Source: Patescibacteria group bacterium
Lineage (GTDB): Bacteria > Patescibacteriota > Patescibacteriia > 2-12-FULL-60-25
Length of the DNA: 32,970 nucleotides
NCBI GenBank assembly: GCA_029210915.1
Contig: JARGGJ010000017.1
Coordinates: forward strand, 1-32,970
Reading direction: 5' to 3'
Shown: positions 1 through 6,219 of the stretch, one piece after another
Position numbering within the stretch: the stretch's first letter is position 1
Layout of the letters: each line of letters starts with the position of its first letter
The notes under the pieces: model-generated
What the model was told of the DNA's origin: nothing
Databases searched by the model: none
Seen by the model: the letters and a program-made list of their open reading frames with translations, nothing else
Translations under genes and position numbers: made by a program

Positions 1-13
1 GTGATTGGCATAG

Positions 14-60
14 ATCGGTATCTTACCTGAGTTCCTGAGGAATCTCGGGTTGTTACCGAT
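14..60. repeat. Nested inverted repeat at the left edge
   Basis: Three nested arms pair: ATCGGTA (14-20) with TACCGAT (53-59), CCTGAG with CTCGGG (one G-U pair), and TTCC-TGA-GGAA at the tip. It would fold as a long hairpin in RNA or single-stranded DNA. No T-run follows, so it is not a simple terminator. Its parent gene, if any, lies outside the window. Confidence 0.5.
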
Positions 61-270
61 GTGTCTCATCAAGTGCATAATCCACCCTCCAAAACTCTTG
101 CCAAAAAACTCTATATATTGTATAACTATCACCACAATCGAACATCGAATCTCGAACTTCGAACTACGATATAAAATGAATATCGAGCTAAGCTCGATCC
201 CAAAATTGGTGATTGTTCTATTGGTTATTGCCACCCGTCATTAATATAAATATATATAATTATGGGTGGT
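61..270. other. Gene-free AT-rich segment before tRNA-His
   Basis: I see no convincing gene here. Short open frames have no ribosome binding site and no recognisable product. The segment holds a run of short direct repeats around 138-170 (CGAACATCGAATCTCGAACTT and variants), resembling the TTCG-rich repeats near 25930-25970. The stretch just before the tRNA is almost pure A/T (240-262) and could hold its promoter, but no clear -35/-10 pair stands out. Confidence 0.5.
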
Positions 271-295
271 CCACCATAGCCTTCGGCGAAGGTGG
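271..295. repeat. Small hairpin repeat, GAAGC/GCGAAG family, copy 1
   Basis: CCACC (271-275) pairs with GGTGG (291-295), and CCTTCG pairs with CGAAGG inside. The plan (short GC arm, GCTT/GCGAAG-type centre, complementary arm) recurs at 431-475, 4258-4284 and 17094-17118, so it is likely a dispersed miniature palindrome. Confidence 0.5.
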
Positions 296-312
296 AGTTA
301 TTACAAGTTCAT

Positions 313-388
313 GGTGGCCATGGTGTAATGGTTAACACAGAGGATTGTGGTTCCTCTGATACGGGTTCGATTCCCGTTGGCCACCCCA
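313..388 (+). tRNA. tRNA-His (GTG anticodon), CCA encoded
   Basis: A full cloverleaf can be drawn. The acceptor stem 314-320 (GTGGCCA) pairs with 378-384 (TGGCCAC). The anticodon stem 340-344 pairs with 352-356, and loop 345-351 carries anticodon GTG at 347-349. The T-arm has GGTTCGATTCC. The extra G-1 typical of histidine tRNA is at 313, opposite C73 at 385, and CCA is encoded at 386-388. The identity elements (GTG anticodon, G-1:C73) agree with histidine. Confidence 0.95.
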
Positions 389-475
389 CTCCCCGTCGCT
401 CGACTAGCGTCGAGCTATGGGGAGTGCCCCCCCCCCCGAAGCTCCGAAGCGAGATAGCGAAGGAGCGAAGGGGGG
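389..475. repeat. Two stacked dyads with an 11-nt poly-C tract
   Basis: Directly after the tRNA a dyad pairs CTCCCC (start near 389) with GGGGAG (419-424) and GCTCGAC with GTCGAGC inside. A second dyad pairs the C-run at 427-437 with GGGGGG at 470-475 and GCTCC with GGAGC inside, following the GAAGC/GCGAAG repeat plan. The homopolymer of 11 C is a likely slippage site. No protein reading is convincing. Confidence 0.55.
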
Positions 476-490
476 CCGAACCTAAAAAAA

Positions 491-515
491 CCTCCGATAA
501 CATCGGCGGTTTTTT
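491..515 (+). terminator. Rho-independent terminator after tRNA-His
   Basis: CCTCCGAT (491-498) pairs with ATCGGCGG (502-509) with one mismatch and is followed by six T (510-515). It would end the tRNA-His transcript. Confidence 0.75.
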
Positions 516-574
516 GATAGAAAAACCGGTTATCCCCTTGACCAAACTCTCAAAATATAGAACGTAGTATATAT

Positions 575-814
575 ATGCATTTCGTTTACATCCTTCAAAG
601 CGAGCAATACAAATTTTACTATCATGGTTCAACATCGGATATAAACCGACGACTTCAGCAACACCATCGTGGTGAATGCGTTACAACCTCACGTGGCGGT
701 CCGTGGAAACTTATTTGGTATGCAGGCTTTTCATCAAAGAAGCTTGCCGAAGATTTCGAACGATATCTTAAGTCAGGGTCTGGATTCGCGTTTAGTAGGA
801 AAAGATTGATTTAA
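575..814 (+). CDS. GIY-YIG domain protein (UPF0213-like, single-domain nuclease)
   Basis: A 79-residue protein consisting only of a GIY-YIG fold. It begins with FVYILQS (the 'GIY' strand, here VYI), followed by FYYHGSTSDINRRLQQH (the 'YIG' strand, here YHG, with the Arg on the following helix), and ends with the usual LKSGSG region. Standalone proteins of this type are common in bacteria; a nuclease role is inferred from the fold and the cellular target is unknown. The YIG isoleucine is replaced by His, which is unusual. No Shine-Dalgarno site precedes the ATG. A strong terminator follows at once, so it is probably monocistronic. Confidence 0.85.
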   Translation: MHFVYILQSEQYKFYYHGSTSDINRRLQQHHRGECVTTSRGGPWKLIWYAGFSSKKLAEDFERYLKSGSGFAFSRKRLI

Positions 815-820
815 CTGTAT

Positions 821-844
821 CCCTCGAAAAATCGAGGGTTTTTT
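821..844 (+). terminator. Terminator of the GIY-YIG gene
   Basis: A perfect stem CCCTCGA (821-827) / TCGAGGG (832-838) with a four-A loop and a T-run at 839-844, 7 bp after the stop codon. Confidence 0.9.
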
Positions 845-955
845 CTTATTATCGAAATACTAAATTCATTATGTGACCTAACAACATTCCTAACAATCCC
901 AAACAATTTGACTATACAAACCAAAAAAGGTAACTATATACCAGGAGGTCAAACA

Positions 956-1699
956 ATGAACTTTAGACAGATAAATTTCGTAAAATTATTTACTCAAAAA
1001 CTAAGAACCTCACGAGGTGAACGAAGAAACAACTATCGCGAAACATGCGAAAGAGGTGAGGAGGGTTGGTTAAAACAACTTCGCCGGGATGCCCCATGGC
1101 ACAGCCCGGCAATCTTATTTCAACTCGAAGGATCTAATCAATTAGATTTATGGACAAATCCAAATTTAGCGATTCCGGCTTCAGCGGACTCTGTCCATTG
1201 GGAACTATTTTCTAATTTGAAAGATTTCCTTAATAACCATAATTTAGACGCTTCTTTCACGAATATTGCACTTAGCCGTGGCTATTATTCAACAGAGATT
1301 TATAATTACAGGTGGGGCATGAGGATTTTGGCTATCGAAAATTTGGGTAACTCATGTTATCAAGCTGATAAAATACGCGACGAAGTCCAACAACAAAGCG
1401 ACTTCGCCGTAATGCTCTACGAACTGGCATATCGATATAAACTTTCTACCATCTGTGGGCCAACTCAAGCCGAACCCTATTTTCATGGCCATCTATTCAT
1501 ACTCAAAGAAGCTGATGTAAAAATCATCACCTTGCCCAGTTATCACGAAACCCGACAAGAACGCTACCTGGCACAAATAGCTGCGCGCCAAAAGCTCACT
1601 ATTACTGAATGGCTAAAATTCCACCTCATAGCCCAAAGACTCCATTCAGCAAACATGCGATGCAACTACGAAGACTTAATACGTCAGATAAGAGAATAA
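956..1699 (+). CDS. Hypothetical protein, ~247 aa
   Basis: I do not recognise this family. The ATG at 956 is preferred over an in-frame TTG at 908 because a strong Shine-Dalgarno AGGAGG (943-948) sits 7-8 bases before it; this is one of the clearest ribosome binding sites in the window. The protein is soluble, with no signal peptide or membrane segment, and has a basic N-terminus (LFTQKLRTSRGERRNN) and scattered aromatic residues such as SRGYYSTEIYNYRWG and QAEPYFHGHLF. Possible metal or catalytic residues are the HGH and C residues in the second half, but no known motif is evident. It is closed by a terminator and lies alone between the GIY-YIG gene and the convergent peroxiredoxin gene. Confidence 0.7.
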   Translation: MNFRQINFVKLFTQKLRTSRGERRNNYRETCERGEEGWLKQLRRDAPWHSPAILFQLEGSNQLDLWTNPNLAIPASADSVHWELFSNLKDFLNNHNLDASFTNIALSRGYYSTEIYNYRWGMRILAIENLGNSCYQADKIRDEVQQQSDFAVMLYELAYRYKLSTICGPTQAEPYFHGHLFILKEADVKIITLPSYHETRQERYLAQIAARQKLTITEWLKFHLIAQRLHSANMRCNYEDLIRQIRE

Positions 1700-1714
1700 A
1701 CTGCTTGCGCACTG

Positions 1715-1739
1715 AACCCCAGTCTATTCCGGGGTTTTT
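1715..1739 (+). terminator. Terminator after the hypothetical gene
   Basis: AACCCC (1715-1720) pairs with GGGGTT (1731-1736), followed by a short T-run. It sits 15 bp after the stop codon at 1699. Confidence 0.75.
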
Positions 1740-1819
1740 AAATAAAAAAAATTTGCCACTATAAGCAACACCATATACCCAACACCCACTACGCACCTCT
1801 GGCGAGATACCACCAACTC

Positions 1820-1847
1820 AAAATCCCTCGATCAATCGAGGGATTTT
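1820..1847 (-). terminator. Bidirectional terminator, end of peroxiredoxin transcript
   Basis: A perfect 13-bp stem AAAATCCCTCGAT (1820-1832) / ATCGAGGGATTTT (1835-1847) with a two-base loop. It has A-runs on one side and T-runs on the other, so it works from both strands. It sits 19 bp beyond the end of the minus-strand peroxiredoxin gene. Confidence 0.8.
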
Positions 1848-1866
1848 GCTTAAAATTCAGTTTTCC

Positions 1867-2418
1867 TTACTCTCCTTTCTTACCAAGATACTCAATCATC
1901 GCCCCCGCTCCACTCACTTCAAACGGATCATCCGGGCAATCATCAGAAAATCCATCTTCGATAAACATCTTTTTGATAACACCGTCTTCAACATACATGC
2001 TATAGCGCCAAGATCTGTAACCAAAACCCAGATCATGCTTTCTAACCAACATTCCCATCTTTCGCGTAAACTCCGCGTTACCATCGGGCAACATACGAAC
2101 ATTTTTTAAACCTAACTTTAACGACCATTGATACATTACATATGCATCATTAACACTTAAGCAAACTACTTCATCAATACCCAAATTCTTTAGCTCATTA
2201 TAAGCCTCCTCATAACCCGGCGCATGAGTTGATGAACAAGTTGGAGTAAAAGCACCTGGCAGGCTAAAAACAACTACTTTTTTACCTGCAAAAATTTCTT
2301 TAGTTGTAACATCTTGCCAGCGAAAAGGATTTTCACCGCCAATAGTTTCATCGCGTACGCGAGTTTTAAATATTACATCAGGAACACGAGATTCCTTATT
2401 TAATGGATGATTTGTCAT
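1867..2418 (-). CDS. Peroxiredoxin, Prx5/redoxin type
   Basis: A thiol peroxidase of 183 aa that reduces hydrogen peroxide and organic peroxides in the cytoplasm. The Prx5 active site is intact: P54-GAFTPT-C61 (PxxxTxxC with Cys61 as peroxidatic cysteine) and the distal active-site arginine in SWRYS (Arg138). The APGYEEAYNEL helix and the YQWSLKLGL region are typical of the Prx5 subfamily. Other cysteines are at 86 and 161; which of them (if any) resolves the disulfide cannot be told from sequence. No glutaredoxin domain is fused. It sits next to the thioredoxin-CcdA fusion (46-bp gap, same strand), which suggests a shared role in thiol redox balance. The reductant partner is not visible. Confidence 0.93.
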   Translation of the reverse strand: MTNHPLNKESRVPDVIFKTRVRDETIGGENPFRWQDVTTKEIFAGKKVVVFSLPGAFTPTCSSTHAPGYEEAYNELKNLGIDEVVCLSVNDAYVMYQWSLKLGLKNVRMLPDGNAEFTRKMGMLVRKHDLGFGYRSWRYSMYVEDGVIKKMFIEDGFSDDCPDDPFEVSGAGAMIEYLGKKGE

Positions 2419-2463
2419 AGTAATTACAGTTAAACAATATAATGCTATTAGATCAAGTATTTG

Positions 2464-3627
2464 CTACACCATTCCCAACGCTAATGCCGTAAACATACCT
2501 ATTCCAAGTAATAAAATGATGATTCCCGCTATTAAATGCAAAGTCTTTAATCTCTTTTTCCTCCATTCCTCCGCTTGCTCCACAGACGTAAACCCCCAAT
2601 AAATAAACGCCGTAATAATAAGCATCGGCAAAACAAAGATAAAGTTATAAAGCAACAAATATACAAATGCCAAATTACGCGTAGTCGTTTTTGACAATAA
2701 TCCTAGAATGACGATATATGGGCCGGATGTGCATGGCAGTAAAAATAAGCTCACAACAAAACCAATTAAAAATGCTCCGGGAACCGAGGTTACACCTTTT
2801 ATGATTGCTTGTAACTTTGGCCTCCAACTCATCGGCACTTCCATCACAAACCATTTGCCATACCAAAGGTAATCTTTAAGATTAAATAATCCGAGTATAA
2901 TCGCTAAAAACGCAACAACAATATAGATAACATGAGTCGCACCCGATACTTGTATTGCCGAATATAAACCGATCCCCATCATCAAATATGAAAGATAAAT
3001 TGATAAAGTAAACGCCAACCCCGCAAATAATGCTTTTCTACGATTTTTCCCGGCCAAAACTGTGGTCAATAAAATAATTAAAACCGCAAAAGCACAAGGA
3101 TTGATTGCATCAACAGCCGCAGCGGATAAAATTGCGGGTATGGTAATTTTTTGCATCAACACTGCTTTTTGCGACACAGGCGCCGGGTCGCTTTCTCCCA
3201 CTATATGCAGCACCTCTTGTAAATCCGGATCTTCAACTTTCAACTTACTCTCCGGCGAACCGCACCCCGATTCCAAACATCTAACGACTTCGTTCTCTAA
3301 AGATGTTCCAATCGAATTACTAAATCCAACAATAACTTTATCATCTATAAACGATGTTGGAACTCCCTCAATCTGCTTACCGTACGCGCTCGACAATTCC
3401 TCGAACAAATCCAAATTCTCTGTATTAAAATATGTTTCGTACTTTTTAACAATCAACTCCGGATATTTCGCTTCCAAGCCCTCTAAAAATCCTTCCATTG
3501 CCCCGCAATGCGGGCATCCCTGCCCATAAAAAAAGTAAAGCTCTGTTGGCGCTTTATCCTCTGCATTAGTAACCGATGTAAATAAAAAAGTAAAAAATAT
3601 TACTATCAAAAATATTAAATATCTCAT
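2464..3627 (-). CDS. Thioredoxin-like / CcdA (DsbD-like) membrane fusion protein
   Basis: A 387-aa membrane redox protein. Residues 1-22 form a signal peptide or anchor. Residues ~27-120 form a thioredoxin-like domain with active site CPHC (Cys38, Cys41) and a cis-proline (GVP, Pro90). Residues ~160-387 are a CcdA/DsbD-type transmembrane domain of about six helices with the paired membrane cysteines in INPC (Cys178) and LPC (Cys299). In this family the membrane domain passes electrons from cytoplasmic thioredoxin to extracytoplasmic thiols; here the acceptor domain is fused at the N-terminus. There are extra Cys residues at 117 and 122 in the linker. It is followed after 2 bp upstream by the DUF134 gene on the same strand, so they are probably co-transcribed. 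Confidence 0.9.
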   Translation of the reverse strand: MRYLIFLIVIFFTFLFTSVTNAEDKAPTELYFFYGQGCPHCGAMEGFLEGLEAKYPELIVKKYETYFNTENLDLFEELSSAYGKQIEGVPTSFIDDKVIVGFSNSIGTSLENEVVRCLESGCGSPESKLKVEDPDLQEVLHIVGESDPAPVSQKAVLMQKITIPAILSAAAVDAINPCAFAVLIILLTTVLAGKNRRKALFAGLAFTLSIYLSYLMMGIGLYSAIQVSGATHVIYIVVAFLAIILGLFNLKDYLWYGKWFVMEVPMSWRPKLQAIIKGVTSVPGAFLIGFVVSLFLLPCTSGPYIVILGLLSKTTTRNLAFVYLLLYNFIFVLPMLIITAFIYWGFTSVEQAEEWRKKRLKTLHLIAGIIILLLGIGMFTALALGMV

Positions 3628-3629
3628 AT

Positions 3630-3905
3630 TTATTTTATAATTTTAATCGCTTTACCCTCTATTAGTGCTTGCGATATCTTTTTATACGCCGAACTCAAAA
3701 TCCTCTGAAAAGTACTTTGCGAAGTTTTCATTTTCTTTGCACAATCAACCTGATCCAACTCTTCTACATTCTTTAAGCGCAAAGCCTCCACCTCTTCATG
3801 AGACAGTTCCACGATTTCAAGCAACCGCATGGGAACGCCCTGAGGCTTAAAAAAAGTAACATGCGGATCAAATCGTATCCTTCTTCCCAATCTTGGTCTT
3901 GGCAT
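3630..3905 (-). CDS. UPF0251/DUF134 family DNA-binding protein
   Basis: A 91-aa protein matching the whole DUF134 (UPF0251) family. It has the conserved start MPRPRLGRRIRF, the FKPQGVP segment, the acidic region VELSHEEVEALRLKN, and a C-terminal helix-turn-helix SQSTFQRILSSAYKKI resembling sigma region 4. Members are predicted transcription regulators; the ligand and target are not known. It is the first gene of a probable three-gene unit with the CcdA fusion, and the DUF5320-like gene lies just upstream. DUF134 and Gly-rich DUF5320 proteins are often neighbours in other genomes. Confidence 0.88.
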   Translation of the reverse strand: MPRPRLGRRIRFDPHVTFFKPQGVPMRLLEIVELSHEEVEALRLKNVEELDQVDCAKKMKTSQSTFQRILSSAYKKISQALIEGKAIKIIK

Positions 3906-3970
3906 AATATTTAAATCTTACATCAAAATAAGAACAAAGTCTTTAAAAAACCTTGTCCTTATTGTGCGGG

Positions 3971-4174
3971 TTATTGATTTTGAGTATTACCTCTACCCAC
4001 ACCAAGCCCGCGGCCACGGCCTCGACCGGCACCAACGCCGGCGCTCCGGCCTAAACCAAGCCCTCGCCCGGTTTTTGGATTTTCTCGAGGTTTCTCCGCC
4101 GTACTGCACTTACCCATTCCTCGGCCGGTTTTAGAGCCTTCGCCTCTTGGGCCCGTTCCATCAAAATTAGGCAT
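3971..4174 (-). CDS. DUF5320-like Gly/Arg-rich small protein
   Basis: A 67-aa protein starting MPNFDGTGPRGEGSKTGRGM, which matches the N-terminal signature of DUF5320 (M-P-x-x-D-G-T-G-P-x-G-x-G). The rest is Gly/Arg repeats (GRGLGLGR, GAGRGRGRG) and so is probably disordered. One Cys lies in GMGKC. I start at the ATG at 4174 because the signature begins there; an upstream in-frame start would add 11 hydrophobic residues of no family support. No function is established. Its position beside the DUF134 gene supports the call. Confidence 0.75.
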   Translation of the reverse strand: MPNFDGTGPRGEGSKTGRGMGKCSTAEKPRENPKTGRGLGLGRSAGVGAGRGRGRGLGVGRGNTQNQ

Positions 4175-4448
4175 AAAAATTGTAAATAACCAATAACCAA
4201 ATAACAATTACCAATCCAAATCACCTGACGTAACTCTTGCTATTTGCTATTCTTGACCCAAGAAGCTCGAAGAGCGAAGTGGGTTGCTATTTAAAGTTAA
4301 ATTTGAATTAATTGACCTTTATTATGAATATATACCCATAACAACAATATGTCAAGTTCTCCTAATTTAGCAAAAATAATACAAAAAACGCACACACGAA
4401 TTATCCGTAAATACGGCATCCATGTATGCGCTTAAGATAAGATTAAGT
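4175..4448. other. Gene-free spacer with CAAATAGC/TTATTT repeats
   Basis: No gene is visible. It contains AT-rich repeats of the kind seen at 18562-18628 (TTGCTATTTGCTATT) and one GAAGC/GCGAAG palindrome (4258-4284). No clear promoter for the minus-strand genes could be assigned. Confidence 0.5.
4258..4284. repeat. Small hairpin repeat, GAAGC/GCGAAG family, copy 3
   Basis: Arms CCCA and TGGG enclose GCTC-GAA-GAGC, with AGAA/GAAG purine bulges between them. The pattern CCC..GAAGC..GCGAAG..GGG is the same as at 17094-17118 and, with other arms, at 271-295 and 431-475. Confidence 0.55.
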
Positions 4449-4808
4449 TTACCTGACCACGAGCTCATCCTCGGGAACTGCGTAGATCTCTGGCGTTTCG
4501 AACTTGGCGACCAAGTCATCACCGCGAGCTGCGGTAAAATAATACCAAGTCTGAGAACTTAGAGTGGAGTCATAGCCTTGTGGTGGTCGCACTTCGATGT
4601 TGTGGAATCCCGGGTACAAACGCTCTTTGTATGGCGTTTTACCAACTTGCTTGCCATCGATGTATACCAGCGCACCATCGATCTTGGAACCGTCGAATGT
4701 GGCAGTCACCTCTGTGTACCCATAATAATGCCACACCGCGTACCAAACCACACAGCCCACTGCCAAACCCGCAAGGAACTGGACCAGACTCTTAAAAAAT
4801 GACTTCAT
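4449..4808 (-). CDS. PEGA-domain membrane-anchored protein
   Basis: A 119-aa protein with one N-terminal membrane helix (FLAGLAVGCVVWYAVW, residues ~12-27) and a PEGA domain outside. The domain shows VTATFDGSKIDGALVYIDG, KQVGKTPYKERLYPGFHNIEV, the alternating pattern that gives the family its name. PEGA domains are found in surface or envelope proteins; the exact role here is unknown. The start is supported by AGGAG 11-12 bases upstream and by a strong consensus promoter at 4862-4890. It is transcribed divergently from the methyltransferase. Confidence 0.85.
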   Translation of the reverse strand: MKSFFKSLVQFLAGLAVGCVVWYAVWHYYGYTEVTATFDGSKIDGALVYIDGKQVGKTPYKERLYPGFHNIEVRPPQGYDSTLSSQTWYYFTAARGDDLVAKFETPEIYAVPEDELVVR

Positions 4809-4861
4809 GTTCCGCTTCTCCTGTTGGAAAGAACCTCAAAACTTTTACGAGTTGATGTGAA

Positions 4862-4890
4862 ATAATAGCACAAATTAGCCATTTTGTCAA
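4862..4890 (-). promoter_or_regulatory. Promoter of the PEGA gene (TTGACA-17-TATTAT)
   Basis: On the minus strand TTGACA (4890-4885) is 17 bp from TATTAT (4867-4862), a near-consensus housekeeping sigma promoter. The start of transcription would fall near 4855, leaving a leader of about 45 nt that contains the Shine-Dalgarno site. Confidence 0.8.
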
Positions 4891-4911
4891 CCCTCTCACA
4901 TCGCACATCAA

Positions 4912-4941
4912 TTGAGCCTCTCCCCCACAGCATGCTACAAT
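4912..4941 (+). promoter_or_regulatory. Promoter for a leaderless methyltransferase mRNA
   Basis: TTGAGC (4912-4917), an 18-bp spacer and TACAAT (4936-4941) are followed after six bases by the ATG at 4948. Transcription would start at or next to the start codon. There is no ribosome binding site, in keeping with leaderless translation. Confidence 0.6.
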
Positions 4942-4947
4942 CTCCCC

Positions 4948-5763
4948 ATGAGCAAAACCATTCCCAAGCATCTAATAGATCACTACAAACTCGAAAAACA
5001 TCTCGCTACCCAACTCCGCTCCGCATCTCGCTCCGAGCGTCTTATTTTATATCGCAAACTCTACGATGAGCTCTACACAAAAGTCCCATCCCTAAAAACC
5101 AACCCCCGCACAGTAAACGAGGCTTATCTCAAAGCAACAGTCCGAACCCTCCGCCCGTTTTTACAAAAAGATACAACCTACTTAGAAGTCGGCGCCGGTA
5201 ATCTGGCCACGATCCGTGGAATTTCTGCTTTGGTTAAAAAAACTATCGCAATAGATGTATCCAAAGAATTCGCGACTGCTCTCGGACCAATCCCTAAGAA
5301 TTGCGAGCTCATCATCTCCAATGGCATCTCCATACCCGCTCCAAAAAACTCCGTCGACATCGCTTACAGTACCCAGCTCATGGAACATCTCCATCCTGAT
5401 GATGCGGAAGAGCAACTTAGAAACGTCTTCGTAACTCTAAAAAAAGGCGGAAGATATGTTCTCGAGACACCTCACCGCTTCAATGGCCCACACGACATCT
5501 CAAAATACTTCGATGATGAAGCAACAGGTTTTCATCTTCATGAATATACCAACCGCGAGCTCCGCGATCTTTTCCGAACTACCGGCTTCCGCAAAATCTA
5601 CAACCTAATCGGCGCCAAAGGCTACCACCTCCCCTGCCCAACATCTGCCTTAATTGCTCTCGAGTCACTCCTCAACATCCTCCCCAAAAGTCTACGACGA
5701 GCTTTGTGTAAATTTTTGCCGATTAAGATTTTACTTGGAATTAAAATTATAGGCGTGAAATAG
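4948..5763 (+). CDS. Class I SAM-dependent methyltransferase
   Basis: A 271-aa protein with a Rossmann-type methyltransferase core. Motif I is YLEVGAGNLATI, an acidic residue ends strand 2 (TIAIDVSKEF), motif IV is SVDIAYSTQLMEHLHPDD, and a post-motif segment is LKKGGRYVLETPHR. This is the methyltransferase_11/25 type that acts on small molecules or lipids; the substrate cannot be read from sequence. The helical C-terminus (SALIALESLLNILPKSLRRALCKFLP) could touch the membrane. I start at 4948 rather than an in-frame TTG at 4912 because the promoter occupies that stretch. Confidence 0.85.
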   Translation: MSKTIPKHLIDHYKLEKHLATQLRSASRSERLILYRKLYDELYTKVPSLKTNPRTVNEAYLKATVRTLRPFLQKDTTYLEVGAGNLATIRGISALVKKTIAIDVSKEFATALGPIPKNCELIISNGISIPAPKNSVDIAYSTQLMEHLHPDDAEEQLRNVFVTLKKGGRYVLETPHRFNGPHDISKYFDDEATGFHLHEYTNRELRDLFRTTGFRKIYNLIGAKGYHLPCPTSALIALESLLNILPKSLRRALCKFLPIKILLGIKIIGVK

Positions 5764-5854
5764 ATAATTACCTCCTATCCAACTCTACCTGGAGATATAA
5801 TAAAATCGACGCCACTACAATCTGATTTTTCAAAATATATAAATCTATTTTATA

Positions 5855-5886
5855 GTATATAGTAAACACTATACTATATACTTTTT
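5855..5886 (+). terminator. AT-rich terminator after the methyltransferase
   Basis: GTATATAGT (5855-5863) pairs with ACTATATAC (5873-5881), followed by TTTTT. The stem is AT-only but perfect. Confidence 0.55.
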
Positions 5887-6192
5887 AAGTATCTTAAATA
5901 ATCTTCACTACATAATAAAACATAATCAAACTGTAAATTATCAATAAGCAATCTGGATCCTTAATCCTTAATCCTTAAACTTTATTATTTATTTTTTGCA
6001 ATTTATTATTAGTTATTCAGTTCCGCTTTCAGCGTAAGCGCGGGCAAACACCCCACTACGTCATTCGACTACGAAGGGCGCCGCAAGGTATTGCCCCTAC
6101 CCAATCATTATTCAAAGTCCGTAATTCGTGATTCGATATTATGCACCATGCATCATGCATTATTCATTATCCGCATCCCTCCGCTCGCTTTA
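5887..6192. other. Gene-free segment rich in dispersed repeats
   Basis: No gene is visible. It holds CCTTAATC tandem units (5958-5978), an AT-rich TTATTATT stretch, one copy of the AGTTCCGCTTTCAGCG element (near 6018-6050; second copy near 8635-8672), short ATGCATCATGCATTAT-type repeats (6140-6165; compare 24100-24122) and the start of a CCGCTCGC-TTATT repeat that runs into the end of recQ. Confidence 0.6.
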
Positions 6193-6219
6193 TTATTTAT
6201 CATTTGTTATTTGTGATTT
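6181..6219 (+). repeat. CCGCTCGC-TTATT repeat overlapping the recQ 3' end
   Basis: CCGCTCGCTTTATTATTTAT followed by TTGTTATTTGTGATTT matches the copies at 8571-8619 and 8711-8753. The recQ stop codon and final seven codons lie inside it, on the opposite strand. Confidence 0.7.

Noticed and set aside
292-567. Frames over tRNA-His on both strands
   Set aside because: They read through the tRNA, the poly-C tract and the terminator.
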